Shown in pieces: positions 41,801 to 50,326 of a stretch of 64,000 nucleotides of DNA. Below the pieces are notes generated by a model, which saw nothing but the letters and a program-made list of their open reading frames with translations, searched no databases and was not told the DNA's origin. Within the stretch, counting starts at the first letter, position 1. Each line of letters opens with the position of its first letter. The translations under genes were made by a program, and so were the position numbers. This DNA comes from Glycomyces tritici (lineage in GTDB: Bacteria; Actinomycetota; Actinomycetes; Mycobacteriales; Micromonosporaceae): assembly GCF_030403505.1 (NCBI RefSeq), contig NZ_JAUEMJ010000011.1:1-64000 (forward strand), in the 5' to 3' direction.

Positions 41801-42718
41801 CACGTCGGGGAGCGGCCCGGTCGCGGGCGGCAGCGTGATCGGGTAGGCGTACTCGAAGGAGCCCGCGCCGGTCCCGGAGGTCCACGAGCCCGCGGCCGAG
41901 AGGTCGGTCGCGGTCCAGTTCCCGGTGTTGCCGTTGGTTGAGGGCAGCACCGCCACGGTTGCCGAAGCTGAGGACGAACTGCTCTGCGCCGAACCCTCAT
42001 CGGTAGTACCGATCGAATACGTCGCCCCGCTAGTGCGAACATATCCGCCGCCAGCGGTGGTGTCGCTGCCTTCGAGCAGGTCGGCGGTGCTCACGCTCGC
42101 CCTGAGTGTCTGCTCGTCGCTGTCGTCGCTCATCGCCTGCAGCGGGATCAGTTGGCATTCGGCGGAGAGGCCGGATGCAGATGCGCAGGCGGGCACCACG
42201 ACGAGGTCGAGTCGGCTCACCCAGTCGCCGCCGAAGCGGTCCGCGGCGGCAGCGTAGTCGATGGCGAAACTTAGTTCGTCCGCACCGATGGGAACCTCGA
42301 CAGTGAACGCCAGGCCGCGATCGCCCAAGGCCAGCCCAGCGTCTTCCGCCGCAGCAACCTCAACGGTCGTGATGTCGCCACCGACGTCGCTGGCGCCCTC
42401 AGCGGTGATCGAGGTGCTGGTGTCGATTGCCAAGGCCTGCACTGCGTCCACGTCGAGCCCAGCAGTCCCGTCGCCGGGCGGCGCCCAGTTGGCGGCGTCG
42501 TCCGAGAACGGACTCTCGCCGTTGCCAACCGTCTCCACATCAGCCGAGCTGAACTGCTGTACTTCCTGGTCAGGAGTTTGCAACTGCGCAAGCGCCGGTG
42601 CAGCCACCATGAGCGACCCGATCAAGGCCGCCATGGCCAAACCCGACGCAGCCCTGAGCGGAGAAACCCGGCGCTCCGCAGTTCGCGAGCATATTTGGAG
42701 TCCGTAACTACTCGTCAT
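35804..42718 (-). CDS. RHS-repeat polymorphic toxin with HINT domain
   Basis: About 2,304 aa. Signal peptide (LAMAALIGSLMVAAPALAQ), N-terminal beta-rich region, many YD/RHS repeats (about 700-1780, for example YDALGGVKEIYG), and the RHS core end GAREYLAETGRFLSRD (about 1800). Then a Gly/Ala-rich hydrophobic segment (about 1890-1960), a pretoxin HINT domain (CNSFIPGTQVVMADD to TLVHNC, about 2005-2194), and a 110-residue toxin tip resembling polymorphic toxin type 28 (HVREVWEAMKGLKALIKRIK; LYADLSRASRLYDRT). ATG 42718 gives the signal peptide and overlaps the upstream gene by 11 bp. The tip assignment is tentative. Confidence 0.85.
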   Translation of the reverse strand: MTSSYGLQICSRTAERRVSPLRAASGLAMAALIGSLMVAAPALAQLQTPDQEVQQFSSADVETVGNGESPFSDDAANWAPPGDGTAGLDVDAVQALAIDTSTSITAEGASDVGGDITTVEVAAAEDAGLALGDRGLAFTVEVPIGADELSFAIDYAAAADRFGGDWVSRLDLVVVPACASASGLSAECQLIPLQAMSDDSDEQTLRASVSTADLLEGSDTTAGGGYVRTSGATYSIGTTDEGSAQSSSSSASATVAVLPSTNGNTGNWTATDLSAAGSWTSGTGAGSFEYAYPITLPPATGPLPDVGLSYSSASHDGATSATNNQASWIGDGWEFQPGLIERTYTACGDDAEDANNAEWPSGDLCWKGKSEAFTLSLAGVNASLIKDAETGAWTMTNDNGWKVELLGSSATASAASTEHWKVTTTDGTQYFFAGRADDAKSRWTIPVFGNHSGEPCYKADDFAGSSCDQGFRWMLDRIVDTSGNETHLTYTTETGKYAAAFNPEKLASYTRWGYLERIDYGIRAGVATGRVEFTLGDRCLSNCRDTAGKPITANWPDTPWDLACDTTPCWALGPSFYASKRLTGITTKIADGTGWKDVDSWSLVHEFKHNGTAANAVLWLASIQHTGKIGGTLTLPATEFGATFLANRVDVGSNPNIARPRLSAIKSESGGVTSINYSSPDCAAGNLPGAEDSNARRCFPVWYTPEGLEEPQKEYFHKYVVDSIGQSPAVGGGDTVWTTYQYSNAGAGTSALWAWDDSEFNDDKYRTYNQWRGYSLVTTLVGDPADGNQLRSSTRFLRGMNNQPRSDGSKRAVAVTDSRGKTHTDHEALAGTTLETLGYNGTQAIQSTVVEYWTKQTASRTHDGGRLKAWKIAPEVQRTSTWLTGSAWQTVESHTTYDDRGRPYLVEDLGVSGVDGDELCAKTWYAENTTKNMVDLPSRTQTLSVPCDTGSPAPGDVISDDLYYYDHATSNTAAPDKGRLTQIDTLVGWDDTTPKYEMSEQHTYDDLGRIASDTNALGKTTTTAYTPATGPLTQTVVTNPLGHKVTTALEPAWGEPVSITDPNGILTQVGYNPLGFQTGVWLPGRAKATQKASLVFTYAISQTAPTTVTTETITATGTYVKSVKIFDGLLRQRQTQTDTYGGRLLTQAEFDSRGLVTFESGGTFNNESGATGTLVAFSESSDVSRTQFTYDGAGRTVEATFKVKGAEQWSTQTLYGSIDGYLQQTTIPPAGDTPTSVLADARGQAVELRQYHGADATGEFDATKYTYEPSGAIASVTDPVGNQWTYDYDVQGRLSSVTDPDTGTTTMSYDKAGQVIATVDENETERRFAYDAIGRQTQITDAAGKLEATFTYDLATKGIGHPYKSTRYVDDQPWTTQTSRYSSGGQPLSQTWTLPSTAGTLANKSYSRTLSYAVDGSISMMTVPAVGGLNEEIIYYKYDALGGVKEIYGTFYSTTNVYLKEALYSPYTQLMQRKLGDPTDNSNVEGQVWQTWIYEEGTGRLSDYFFDKDSYSTEPTDTLAALSYEYNPAGNITSITDANSHTQVDPETQCFEYDYLKRLTEAWTQAGTGECAASVDEAEIGGLNGYGRAYTYDKTGNRTSLTEWTTAGEVTHTYGYKPGKAHQLQEVVTTGARTGQVEFIYDEAGNTSSISRDGNLQTLKWDQRDRIKEASEGEEITKFIDTAAGERLFRSDPDGSVTAYVAGMEITGKNGAVTATRYYEHYGQTIAVREGQTALHWIGSDHHGTASWSVNAVSLDVQVRRYDSFGVARDTASSFPGQKGFVGGTENDSTGFTTIGAREYLAETGRFLSRDLIAEVSNPQQLNGYAYAMNNPVLYSDSTGMWPSWDDIKSGVSDGIDKVADTAESVYESTTNAVATAWDATTEWAYENRWEIAAFAIETAVGAACIAAIKMAKICSIAAGALTGALIAWWQGKSGEEIAAAALEGAIAGLIGYGLGKVLQRILSKYLKPSQIKKFFGGSDEAAENGTNKADDAAEAADDAPRNGGCNSFIPGTQVVMADDSTKPIEEVHVGDEVVATDMTTGETGAAEVSGIKATAETERELVTIGLSDKASNAPPFEGGSDSSPEAVNEDGAQTNTSDNSEEFAQDGNTITATAGHAYWAAPAGTELWIGDSAQWTLARDLTIGAWLRTSDGTWTQITAVTYHTDTTNTRNLTVAGAHTFYVTNGSNDTLVHNCPTRFSSRIDGYAQHLTLRDLQAVKIEVRGGIVGLKRNGRAWNHVREVWEAMKGLKALIKRIKRDLGGMSHSDSDRAGLYADLSRASRLYDRTRAYLGMSERQLAYFLRR

Positions 42719-45700
42719 AGCAGTCCAGGTTTCCTTCTCTGGTGAGGTCCCGCCCAAGCGTCGAGATCGTGGTGTCGGTGACCATGCCCTGCCAGATAGC
42801 GACATCGTCGAGTGCTCCGATGAGACCGTTCTGAACTGTGCCGTCGGTATTGCCTTCGGCGCCGATCGTCACCGCCCCGGTCGCGGCGGGAAGCACCACA
42901 CCCGTTTGCGTCGCCACAGTCAGCGCGTACTTGTCTTCGGCGTCAGGCCCCTCGGCGTACAGCCGGAGCTCGTTCTTCGGCATGTCGTACACGCCGACCA
43001 GGTAGGTCCACTCGTTGACTTTTGGTGTCGTCGTAGACCGGACAATCTTCCAGCCGTTAGTACCTGACGGTGGCGCTGCGAATTCGAACGCGTTGTTGGC
43101 CGCGGAGTACTTCAAGGTGATGACGCCGCGACTGGCACCGGTCACACTGACCATCACCTGGTCGCGGGACAGGTCGTCAAGGCGCACCCACGCCTTGATC
43201 GAGAACGATTCGTCGGTGGCAACGATCGAAGACTTATTCGTCTGCGCCCAATTGGTCCCATCGAAACCCAACGCGGTGGGATTATGGCAAGTCCATCCAG
43301 CGCTCGGAAGGACTGATTCAGGAATGATCAAGTCGTTGCCCTTGCGTGACCCGTCGTATCCAGCAGCACCCTCGACGAAGTCCCACGCGCCGACGCGCTC
43401 GTCTGGGCGGACCCCCATCAACGCTGCTAGGTGCGTCTGGTCAATCGCCCCGCGCCAGATGGTCACGTCGTAGAGGTAGCCGTCCATGTGACCGTTGAGC
43501 ACATCGCTCTCGATACCGTGCTTGCAGCCGACCAGTGTCGGACCTTCCGCACGCCACAGATCCTGCGGAAGCGTGCGCGTCGAGGAGAGGACGCCGTTGA
43601 GATACACGCTCATCGTTCCCGCGGCGGCATCGTAGACCCCAGCGACGTGGTACCACGTGCCTGCCAGCAGCGGCGACTCCAACGGGGTCTTCCGCTCCCA
43701 CACGGCGGGATTCGTCGTCGAGCCGGGAATCTCTGCGGTGTCGGCCGAGGTGAGCCGGAACTGCACCTGATTCGTCGCTAGCCGTCGCAACACCATCGCA
43801 TTGTTGTTCGTGCCCGTGAGTGCGGCGATGACGTCCTCTTGCCCGCTGGTGTCGAACTTGACCCAGGACGCGATGCTGACTGACCGGTCGGTGGAAACGA
43901 CCGGTTCCGCATACTCGAGGCAGGTTTCGCCGTCCAGTTCGACTGCTCCCGAAGGACGGTTGTAGGCGTCTGGCCCGACCGGGATGCCCTCCGGCAGCGG
44001 GAGCGTCCGCCCGTATCCGGAATCATCTTTGCCTTGGTCCTTGAAAGTCCACCGGGCCTGCAATTTCGCGGTCGGAAGGTCGGTCATCGCCGCTTGGACC
44101 TGCTCGGGCGTGAGGACGCCCTGCCAGAGGCCGACATTGTCGACACTTCCCTCCAGTCGGTGCCAGGGGTTGCCGCCGATCGTGCTGGCGCAACCGACCA
44201 CCGCCGGGCCCTTCGCATTCCACGGCTTGAAGGCGATCACCCGCTCCGCGTCGAGCACACCGTTGACGTACAGGCGCATGACACCGCCCTCGGGGTCCAT
44301 GGTGGCGGCCAAGTGTGTCCATGTACCGAACTCCGCGGTGCTGTTCGAGCGCAGACTCTGGAAGGTCGTCGATGTAGCGTCGTACTGCGGCGTGGTGAAG
44401 TTCCACTTGTTCTCGGCGCGAATGAATTCGAGGTAGAAGCCGGGCCGGACATTGCCGACCTGCGTCACGATCGCGGGGTTGGTGCCGCCCCCTTCGGTTA
44501 CATACGTCCAAGCTGCGATGGAATAGGCCGCACTTGTATCGATCGGCGCGCGATTGTTGGGCAGTGCCGAGGTGAGACAGGTCGATCCATCGAGGGTCGC
44601 GGCACCCGCCGTTCGGCCATCCGCATCAGGGCCGAAGCCACTGCCCAGTGGCATGTCGGCGTTCAAGTTGTACTGGTGTCCCGTGTCGTCGAACGTGTCG
44701 CCTTCAAACCGCCAGGCGGCTATCGGCGTGGTCGGGATGTCGTTGCCGGCGAAGAAGGTGTACACCGTTTCGCCCGAAGGGTTGCCCGCGCGGTCACGTG
44801 CCTGGACATGCAACACATGCCTTCCGGCCTTCAAGCCGCCTTCGCTATCGAGTACTTCCGTCATGGGGATTGCCGCAGTCCCAGAAGCCGTGGCTGAAAC
44901 GGTGCGGTTGTCGTACACCCCATCGGTCCACGCGTATTCGAAATGGGAAAGCCCCGAGGAGACGGTGTTGACGACTTTGTCGGTGGAAGACACTGTCAGT
45001 GCTAGCTCGGCGCCGACGCTGTACGGTCGCTCTGCCGAGGGCGTGACCACCGGGTCTGTTGGAGCGGTGCCGTCGAGGATGAACCGGCACGCGACCGTCC
45101 AGTCCGAGGCCACAGCACTGTTAGTGGCACTGATCCCTCGCGCATGCCAGTGGTAGTGGCCGTCGGGCAGATCCGATGCGGGAGACTTGGACTGCCGAAA
45201 GTTCGGTGCGAGCCCAGCCGAGGTGTACTCCATCAGGATCACATCGTCGGACGACCTCCGCAGGCGCGCCGCCCACTTCACGCTGGAGTCTTTTGTGGAG
45301 ATGACCGCGCTCATCTCCGGAGTCTTGTCAGTGACCCACGGGGCTTTCGCCACCGTTGATTCGCACCTCTTGCCGCTGATCTGCGCTTCCTTGGGCATGT
45401 ACGGGCTCACGTCGTAGACGATGTCGAGCTGCGCGGAGTCTCCGTCCCACCGGTCCCATTGGGCCAAGTCAGGGGAGGGCGTCTCGTCGGCTGCCCGGAG
45501 CCCGAGGGTGATGTTGGCCCACGAGCCCGCTTCGGCATTGGCGATCTGGCCGCTCACATTGAAATCGACGTATCCTGATCCTCCACTGCAGTCAAATCCG
45601 CGTTTGGCGGTGGAGATGGTCGCCGTCTCGTTCGCGTTCCAGCTAGGCTGGTTGTTCCAGGTGGTGCTACTGCCATAGAGGCCGGTCAACCAGATTTTGG

Positions 45701-47042
45701 CGGTGCCGTTGTTGCAGTCGGCGGAGTGACGCTGGATGATCTTGAACGTGGCCGAACGCGCAATCCTATAGCTGTCCTCGGTGATGGTGCCCGTATCCAT
45801 CCGGAAGAAGGACCTGACACGGTACTCGTCGGTCGTGCACGTCAGAACCGACCAGTCGTCGCAAGTCTGCCCTGAACCGACGGTGCCCTGGTCACCAGTC
45901 TCGCGGAAGAAGTAGTTGTTCGAATTGTTCTTACCCTGGTAGAAGTCATCGCCAGCTACATCGGACCGCGAGACGACCATGCCCCAGCCGCCGTCGTCGA
46001 TGCCACCGTCGAAGTCGGGATCGATGACAACGGGGTACCGTGTGTCCTCGCCTCGCAGCAGCCCCAGGTCTGGTTCCAAGACCACAGCCTCATCGGTCGC
46101 CGTCACCGCGACCGCCGCGACTTCCTGGTCCGCACCGGCCGAGGCATCGGTAGCGGCAGTAAGGTCAGGGACGATATCGGCTTCGTCGTGACCGACCGGC
46201 GCCTCCCACATCTGCGCCGGACCAGACTCAAGCACCGGCTCGCCGGCGACGGCTACCTCAACCAGACCGGTCTCATTCGTGGAGAACGTCGCACCGCCGA
46301 CCGCATCAACGCCGAGCTCGATCGCATCGAGCGCGGGATTGGCCGCAGCCGCGGCATCGGCAACTACGAAGTCATACCGGAATCCTTGAGCAGTGGCCTC
46401 AACCACCAGGTCGACCCCGGAATAGACCTCATCGTAGATCGCACTCGGGCCATCCAGGACCGGCTCGGGAAGCGCCGTAGGCCAGTTCAACGCGAACAGC
46501 CCTTCAGCCCCATAGTCAACCGTGACCAGCGGGGCGGTCCCGCCCGCGGAGAACGCCATATCCTCAGTCGTATTGACCGGCTGAATCGACCCGTCCTCGG
46601 CAACCTCAAGGGTGGTCGCGATCGGCGCCCACTCGCCCGCCTCGTTCTCAGCCCGCACCGGCACCACGCCGAGCTCAGCGCGCAACTCCCCCGACGGCAG
46701 CGCGTACACCTCACCGAACTCATTGCGCTGGTCGATCACTTCCACGGTCTGGTCACATGCCGCAGCAACCACAATCGCGGCGAGTTCACCCTCAACTGCG
46801 TTCTCAGCTCCCGGAGCGATCGGGCAGGACTCCAGCGATTCCTGCGCGGCCCCCGGCACCGACAAGCCAGTCAGTCCAATAGCTACTGCGGCAGCTACGA
46901 CCAGGGCACGGGCAGCTCGAGCCCGACTCCAGTGCAGACGGGTGAGGGGAACAGGCCGGCCGCCGGAAGGGGTGCGGCTGCTAGCCCACAAGAGAGGCTT
47001 GGGGTTCACGGAGGGGTCGCTTTCAATTATGAGTGGGGGCAA
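42708..47042 (-). CDS. secreted LamG/DNRLRE-domain protein, RHS companion
   Basis: A 1,444-aa exported protein. Signal segment at about 40-67 (AARALVVAAAVAIGLTGLSV), a DNRLRE-like region at about 350-520 (SRSDVAGDDFYQGKNNSNNY; YGSSTTWNNQPSW), an Ig-like part at about 560-760, and three LamG/concanavalin-like domains from about 770 (AAWRFEGDTFDDTG; ARWTFKDQGKDDSGYG; GAWDFVEGAAGYDG), each with an AxWVxxD-like strand. Such proteins precede RHS toxins in actinomycetes and may form or display the shell. It overlaps the RHS start by 11 bp. Confidence 0.85.
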   Translation of the reverse strand: MPPLIIESDPSVNPKPLLWASSRTPSGGRPVPLTRLHWSRARAARALVVAAAVAIGLTGLSVPGAAQESLESCPIAPGAENAVEGELAAIVVAAACDQTVEVIDQRNEFGEVYALPSGELRAELGVVPVRAENEAGEWAPIATTLEVAEDGSIQPVNTTEDMAFSAGGTAPLVTVDYGAEGLFALNWPTALPEPVLDGPSAIYDEVYSGVDLVVEATAQGFRYDFVVADAAAAANPALDAIELGVDAVGGATFSTNETGLVEVAVAGEPVLESGPAQMWEAPVGHDEADIVPDLTAATDASAGADQEVAAVAVTATDEAVVLEPDLGLLRGEDTRYPVVIDPDFDGGIDDGGWGMVVSRSDVAGDDFYQGKNNSNNYFFRETGDQGTVGSGQTCDDWSVLTCTTDEYRVRSFFRMDTGTITEDSYRIARSATFKIIQRHSADCNNGTAKIWLTGLYGSSTTWNNQPSWNANETATISTAKRGFDCSGGSGYVDFNVSGQIANAEAGSWANITLGLRAADETPSPDLAQWDRWDGDSAQLDIVYDVSPYMPKEAQISGKRCESTVAKAPWVTDKTPEMSAVISTKDSSVKWAARLRRSSDDVILMEYTSAGLAPNFRQSKSPASDLPDGHYHWHARGISATNSAVASDWTVACRFILDGTAPTDPVVTPSAERPYSVGAELALTVSSTDKVVNTVSSGLSHFEYAWTDGVYDNRTVSATASGTAAIPMTEVLDSEGGLKAGRHVLHVQARDRAGNPSGETVYTFFAGNDIPTTPIAAWRFEGDTFDDTGHQYNLNADMPLGSGFGPDADGRTAGAATLDGSTCLTSALPNNRAPIDTSAAYSIAAWTYVTEGGGTNPAIVTQVGNVRPGFYLEFIRAENKWNFTTPQYDATSTTFQSLRSNSTAEFGTWTHLAATMDPEGGVMRLYVNGVLDAERVIAFKPWNAKGPAVVGCASTIGGNPWHRLEGSVDNVGLWQGVLTPEQVQAAMTDLPTAKLQARWTFKDQGKDDSGYGRTLPLPEGIPVGPDAYNRPSGAVELDGETCLEYAEPVVSTDRSVSIASWVKFDTSGQEDVIAALTGTNNNAMVLRRLATNQVQFRLTSADTAEIPGSTTNPAVWERKTPLESPLLAGTWYHVAGVYDAAAGTMSVYLNGVLSSTRTLPQDLWRAEGPTLVGCKHGIESDVLNGHMDGYLYDVTIWRGAIDQTHLAALMGVRPDERVGAWDFVEGAAGYDGSRKGNDLIIPESVLPSAGWTCHNPTALGFDGTNWAQTNKSSIVATDESFSIKAWVRLDDLSRDQVMVSVTGASRGVITLKYSAANNAFEFAAPPSGTNGWKIVRSTTTPKVNEWTYLVGVYDMPKNELRLYAEGPDAEDKYALTVATQTGVVLPAATGAVTIGAEGNTDGTVQNGLIGALDDVAIWQGMVTDTTISTLGRDLTREGNLDCYDE

Positions 47043-47495
47043 GCAAGCAGTCGAACACCGACCGCAACGGTACGGAAAGTTATCGGTTGCCGAACCATCC
47101 TGTCAAGACCGGTCCCATCCATAACACCATCACCAAAAAGGACAAATCATATCGATCGTCGAACGCGAATCCCGTCAAAGTTTCCAACCACAACAACCGT
47201 CGACAACCCCCGGCATCGGTGTATGACCAGGCTGACACCGCGATCATCCGAATCCTGACCAGTGACTCCGCCCCCCGGCACCGCTTGACGCCTAGAATCG
47301 TCACAGTTCGATAACAAGGCATTCTGACCGTGCTCACGTGGCGGTAGACGGCAATGCGGTGAGGGCCGCTGAAAGGCTGCGCTGCAACAGGACTGGGCTC
47401 AGTAGAGCTCCCAGTCGCCGACACGCCGACACTGAATGTCGAATCGACGCTTCCCGGGCCGCTCATCGTGACCTGAGGACGTCCGATGCCAACGC
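47043..47495. other. upstream region of the LamG-RHS operon
   Basis: About 450 bp with several AT-richer patches (around 47085-47220) and no supported gene. It should contain the promoter for the long toxin transcript. The right half holds the decayed tail of the recombinase. Confidence 0.4.
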
Positions 47496-48540
47496 TCATC
47501 GGCGCCGCGTAGGAAGCCCAAGGACCGCGTGCCCGAGGCCTGTCTGGACGTCCAGGAGCGACAGGCCAGGGTCACGGGCCGTGCGTTTTCCGGCGGTGTG
47601 TCGGAAGTCGTGCATGGTCCAGTTGGTGCCGAGCTTCGCGTTGGCACGACGCAGAATCGCGCGCAGCGCGTCGTAGTTCAACGGCTGTCGTTTCCCGCCG
47701 GTTCGATAGAGGGTCTGCCAGACGGGGGCGGTTGCACCGATGGGGCCAATATCATTGAGGTACAGGCGAAGTCAGACGATCGCCTCGGGGCTGACCGGGA
47801 GCCACTGCTCCGCACGAGAGCCCTTCCGGATCACGCGAATGAGCTGGCTGCCCCAGTCTATGTCGGTACTGACGGAGACAATCGCCCGGTCCCGGTTCGA
47901 ACCGAGCTCCTTGAACAGCCTTTTCCACTCGTCGTCGGGCATCATCCGCGGCTTCCGCTTGGGCAGGCGCGGATTATATCGAAGACGTCCCAGATCGGAA
48001 CGGCTGCAACGGATTGTGGCGCGCATTCGCGCGCGATCCGCCCCTGCCGAGCTCACGAACGACCGGATTGAACATCGGACCTTCACCGCGTTCGATCCAG
48101 TAGTCGTAGAAGCTCCGCAGGACAGCGTTCGAGTGCCGGATCGTTGCGGGCTTGTACTTGTCATCGAGATAGGTCTTGCGCGTGATCGGATTGACGGTCC
48201 CAGCCGTCCTTGCCGACTGCTTCCTCACTGCCGCAATAGGCTTCGCGGCCTGCCTGAACCAGAGCACGAAATCTCGGACCTCAGCGGAAGTGACGTGATC
48301 CCAGGCGACGCCGACGGCGAGAAGAAACCGCCACCACCGCAGCAAGTCCATCGCATAGCTGCGAACCGAGCCCGCTGAGTTACCGCGGGCCGTGAAGTCC
48401 TGCAGGAACGTCTGCACGGGTGTCACCGGCTCACCCAAGCCGTCTCGGAGGACCCAAGGCACTACACCCTCATCCTTGACGACCTGGCCCCACAACGGCA
48501 GCCGGATGACTTCGATCTTCCTTGAATCAGCATCTACCGA
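47496..48540 (-). pseudogene. tyrosine recombinase (integrase), decayed
   Basis: The N-terminal core-binding domain is well preserved (TFLQDFTARGNSAGSVRSYA; LLRWWRFLLAVGVAWDHVTS; VRDFVLWFRQAAKP; RHSNAVLRSFYDYWIERG). The catalytic part is scattered over other frames: RLRYNPRLPKRKPRMMPDDE, then NRDRAIVSVSTDIDWGSQLI, where about 20 residues around the first catalytic Arg are deleted, later NYDALRAILRRANAKLGTNW and MHDFRHTAGKRTARD. The catalytic Tyr region is lost. It cannot recombine, and it lies at the junction with a truncated ligase gene. Confidence 0.85.
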
Positions 48541-48555
48541 GCCGACGGTGCTACC

Positions 48556-49128
48556 TCACTGCAACACGCCGAGGATTTCTCTGAAAGTCCGCTCAACATA
48601 TCGGATCTCGACGGTGACCGGCTCGGCCAGCTCGCTCGGGAGGCCGAGGAGGTCGCCGACCACATGCGACACGTCTTCACCGGTGGAGCCGTCGCCGCGG
48701 GTCACGAGCTGCACCAGCCGCCCCTCGCGGTAGCGGGCGGCGAGAGCGACACCGTCGAGCTTGGGTTCGACCACCCATCCGGCCACGTCGCGGCCGCCGA
48801 TGCGGCGCTGGAGGGACGCCTCCCAGTCGGCCAGCTGCTCGGCCGAGAACACGTTCCCGAGGCTGAGCATGCGCACCAGGTGCGGCACGTCGCCGGTCGC
48901 GACGCCGGCGGCGACCTCGCGCGTGGGCGAGTCGGCGGCGACCTCGTCGGGGTGCTCGGCCTCCCATGCGGTGATGCCGCGCAGGAGCCGGTCGTAGTCG
49001 TCATCGTCCATACCGGACTCGCCGGAGCCGTAGTAGGCCTCCGCGGCGGTACGGGCCGCAGCGACCGCAGCAAGGTAGTCGGATTCAGTGTCGATGGTGA
49101 CGGCAGGTGCCGCAGGGATCGTTGTCAT
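48556..49128 (-). pseudogene. ligA: NAD-dependent DNA ligase, N-terminal fragment
   Basis: A 190-aa fragment of a LigA-type ligase (normally 650-700 aa). It has the Ia domain ([30 protein letters not shown]) and the start of the adenylation domain with nucleophile Lys in [15 protein letters not shown] and [11 protein letters not shown]. After PVTVEIR, where family members read GEV, the sequence changes to [14 protein letters not shown] and stops, so the junction is near 48600. The sequence resembles the actinobacterial LigA paralogue and may not be the essential copy. The missing OB, HhH and BRCT parts are not in the window. Confidence 0.85.
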
Positions 49129-49230
49129 GCACTCATATTGCCATGCGGGTACGACACTTTCCTCTCACTGACCAGCGCGAACACGTGATCCGAAGATCCG
49201 CGGTCGCACTGTCGGACTACGGTGTGGGCC

Positions 49231-49782
49231 ATGCTGTTGACATATGGCGGGGACACCGCCTCCGACGCCGCCGTGCTCCGCACCGGCGGCGTCCCCCTCA
49301 CCCCGGACGGATTCGACTGGCCTCTCTGCAGCGAGTGCGACGGCGCCATACAGTTCCTGGCGCATCTGCCCGTTGAGGACGGTTCGGTGGCGGTGTTCTT
49401 CTGCCAGAACGACCCAGGGATGTGCGACGACTGGGATGCGACCTCCGGCGGCAACCGGGCGTTCCTGTTCACCGGCGACCTGGCGCCGGCGGCGGTCCCG
49501 GCGGAAGGCGAAACCCTCCTCGGCGCGGCCACCGCGCTGCGTCCCGTCGCCCGTGACGCGTCCGCCGAGGAGTCGGCGCTGGGGCGACTGGGCGGCGAAC
49601 CGGAGTGGCTGCAGAACGACGAGACGCCCTCCTGCCCTCGATGCGCCGCCCCCATGGCGTTCACCGCGTCCCTCGAGGAGGGGCGGGACCACGCCACCGC
49701 GGCGAACTTCGGAGGCGCCGGCCGCGCGTACGTCTTCACGTGCCGCCCCTGCACCGAAGCCGCGTTCCTCTGGCAGTGCTGA
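49231..49782 (+). CDS. DUF1963/YwqG-like protein
   Basis: A 183-aa cytosolic protein. TLLTYGG-like start, then PDGFDWPLCSECDGAIQFLA, PVEDGSVAVFFCQND and a second CPRCAAPMAF, a layout like YwqG/DUF1963 proteins, with two CxxC zinc-binding-like pairs. ATG 49231 was chosen over GTG 49222. The first gene with clean coding character to the right of the island junction. Function unknown. Confidence 0.6.
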   Translation: MLLTYGGDTASDAAVLRTGGVPLTPDGFDWPLCSECDGAIQFLAHLPVEDGSVAVFFCQNDPGMCDDWDATSGGNRAFLFTGDLAPAAVPAEGETLLGAATALRPVARDASAEESALGRLGGEPEWLQNDETPSCPRCAAPMAFTASLEEGRDHATAANFGGAGRAYVFTCRPCTEAAFLWQC

Positions 49783-49819
49783 CCCCCCGCGGTGCCGGTC
49801 GGGTCGACGGCGGCCCGCT

Positions 49820-50176
49820 TCACCGCGCGGGAGGGGTGTCCTCTTCTTCGAGGGTGTCGTAGAGGTCGTCGGGGTCGATCTGCGCGCGGTAGCGGAACAT
49901 GAGCGAGACCTCGCTCCCGAACGAGCCGAGCGTGTCCGAGGGGTCGGTGACGAACTTCGGCTCCGCCCACTGCTGGGCGATCACGGCCGCGGGCCGGCCG
50001 TTGACTTCCAGGAGCCAGGTCGCGCGCCCGCTCGCGATCGTGGCGAGGAACCGCCGCTGCCGCAGGTAGGCGACCGCTTCGGCGATCGTGCTCGACTCCG
50101 GCAGGTCGATCGTCTCGGCGTGCGGGTAGACGTCGTCGCCCATGGCGACACTCGATCGGTCCACGTTGACGTTCAT
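49820..50176 (-). CDS. hypothetical protein
   Basis: A 118-aa protein (MNVNVDRSSVAMGDDVYPHA onward) containing TIAEAVAYLRQRRFLATIAS and NGRPAAVIAQQWAEPKFV. Alternating strands and helices, acidic C-terminus (DLYDTLEEEDTPPAR). No family recognised. The start was set at MNVN because the upstream in-frame codons are Ala/Arg/Pro-rich noise. Its stop faces the stop of the DUF1963-like gene. Confidence 0.6.
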   Translation of the reverse strand: MNVNVDRSSVAMGDDVYPHAETIDLPESSTIAEAVAYLRQRRFLATIASGRATWLLEVNGRPAAVIAQQWAEPKFVTDPSDTLGSFGSEVSLMFRYRAQIDPDDLYDTLEEEDTPPAR

Positions 50177-50326
50177 CGGCGGCCCTCCTCGGCTCCCCAC
50201 CGATTCTGCCCGCCCGACCGCCTCCGCGGCTCGCCAATCCGGGAGCGGGGCCGCGGATGGCACTGCGGCGGCGCTCGCGGCGGCGCAATCGCCTGCGTCG
50301 CGCGGCCGATTCAGTAGGGTGGCGCT

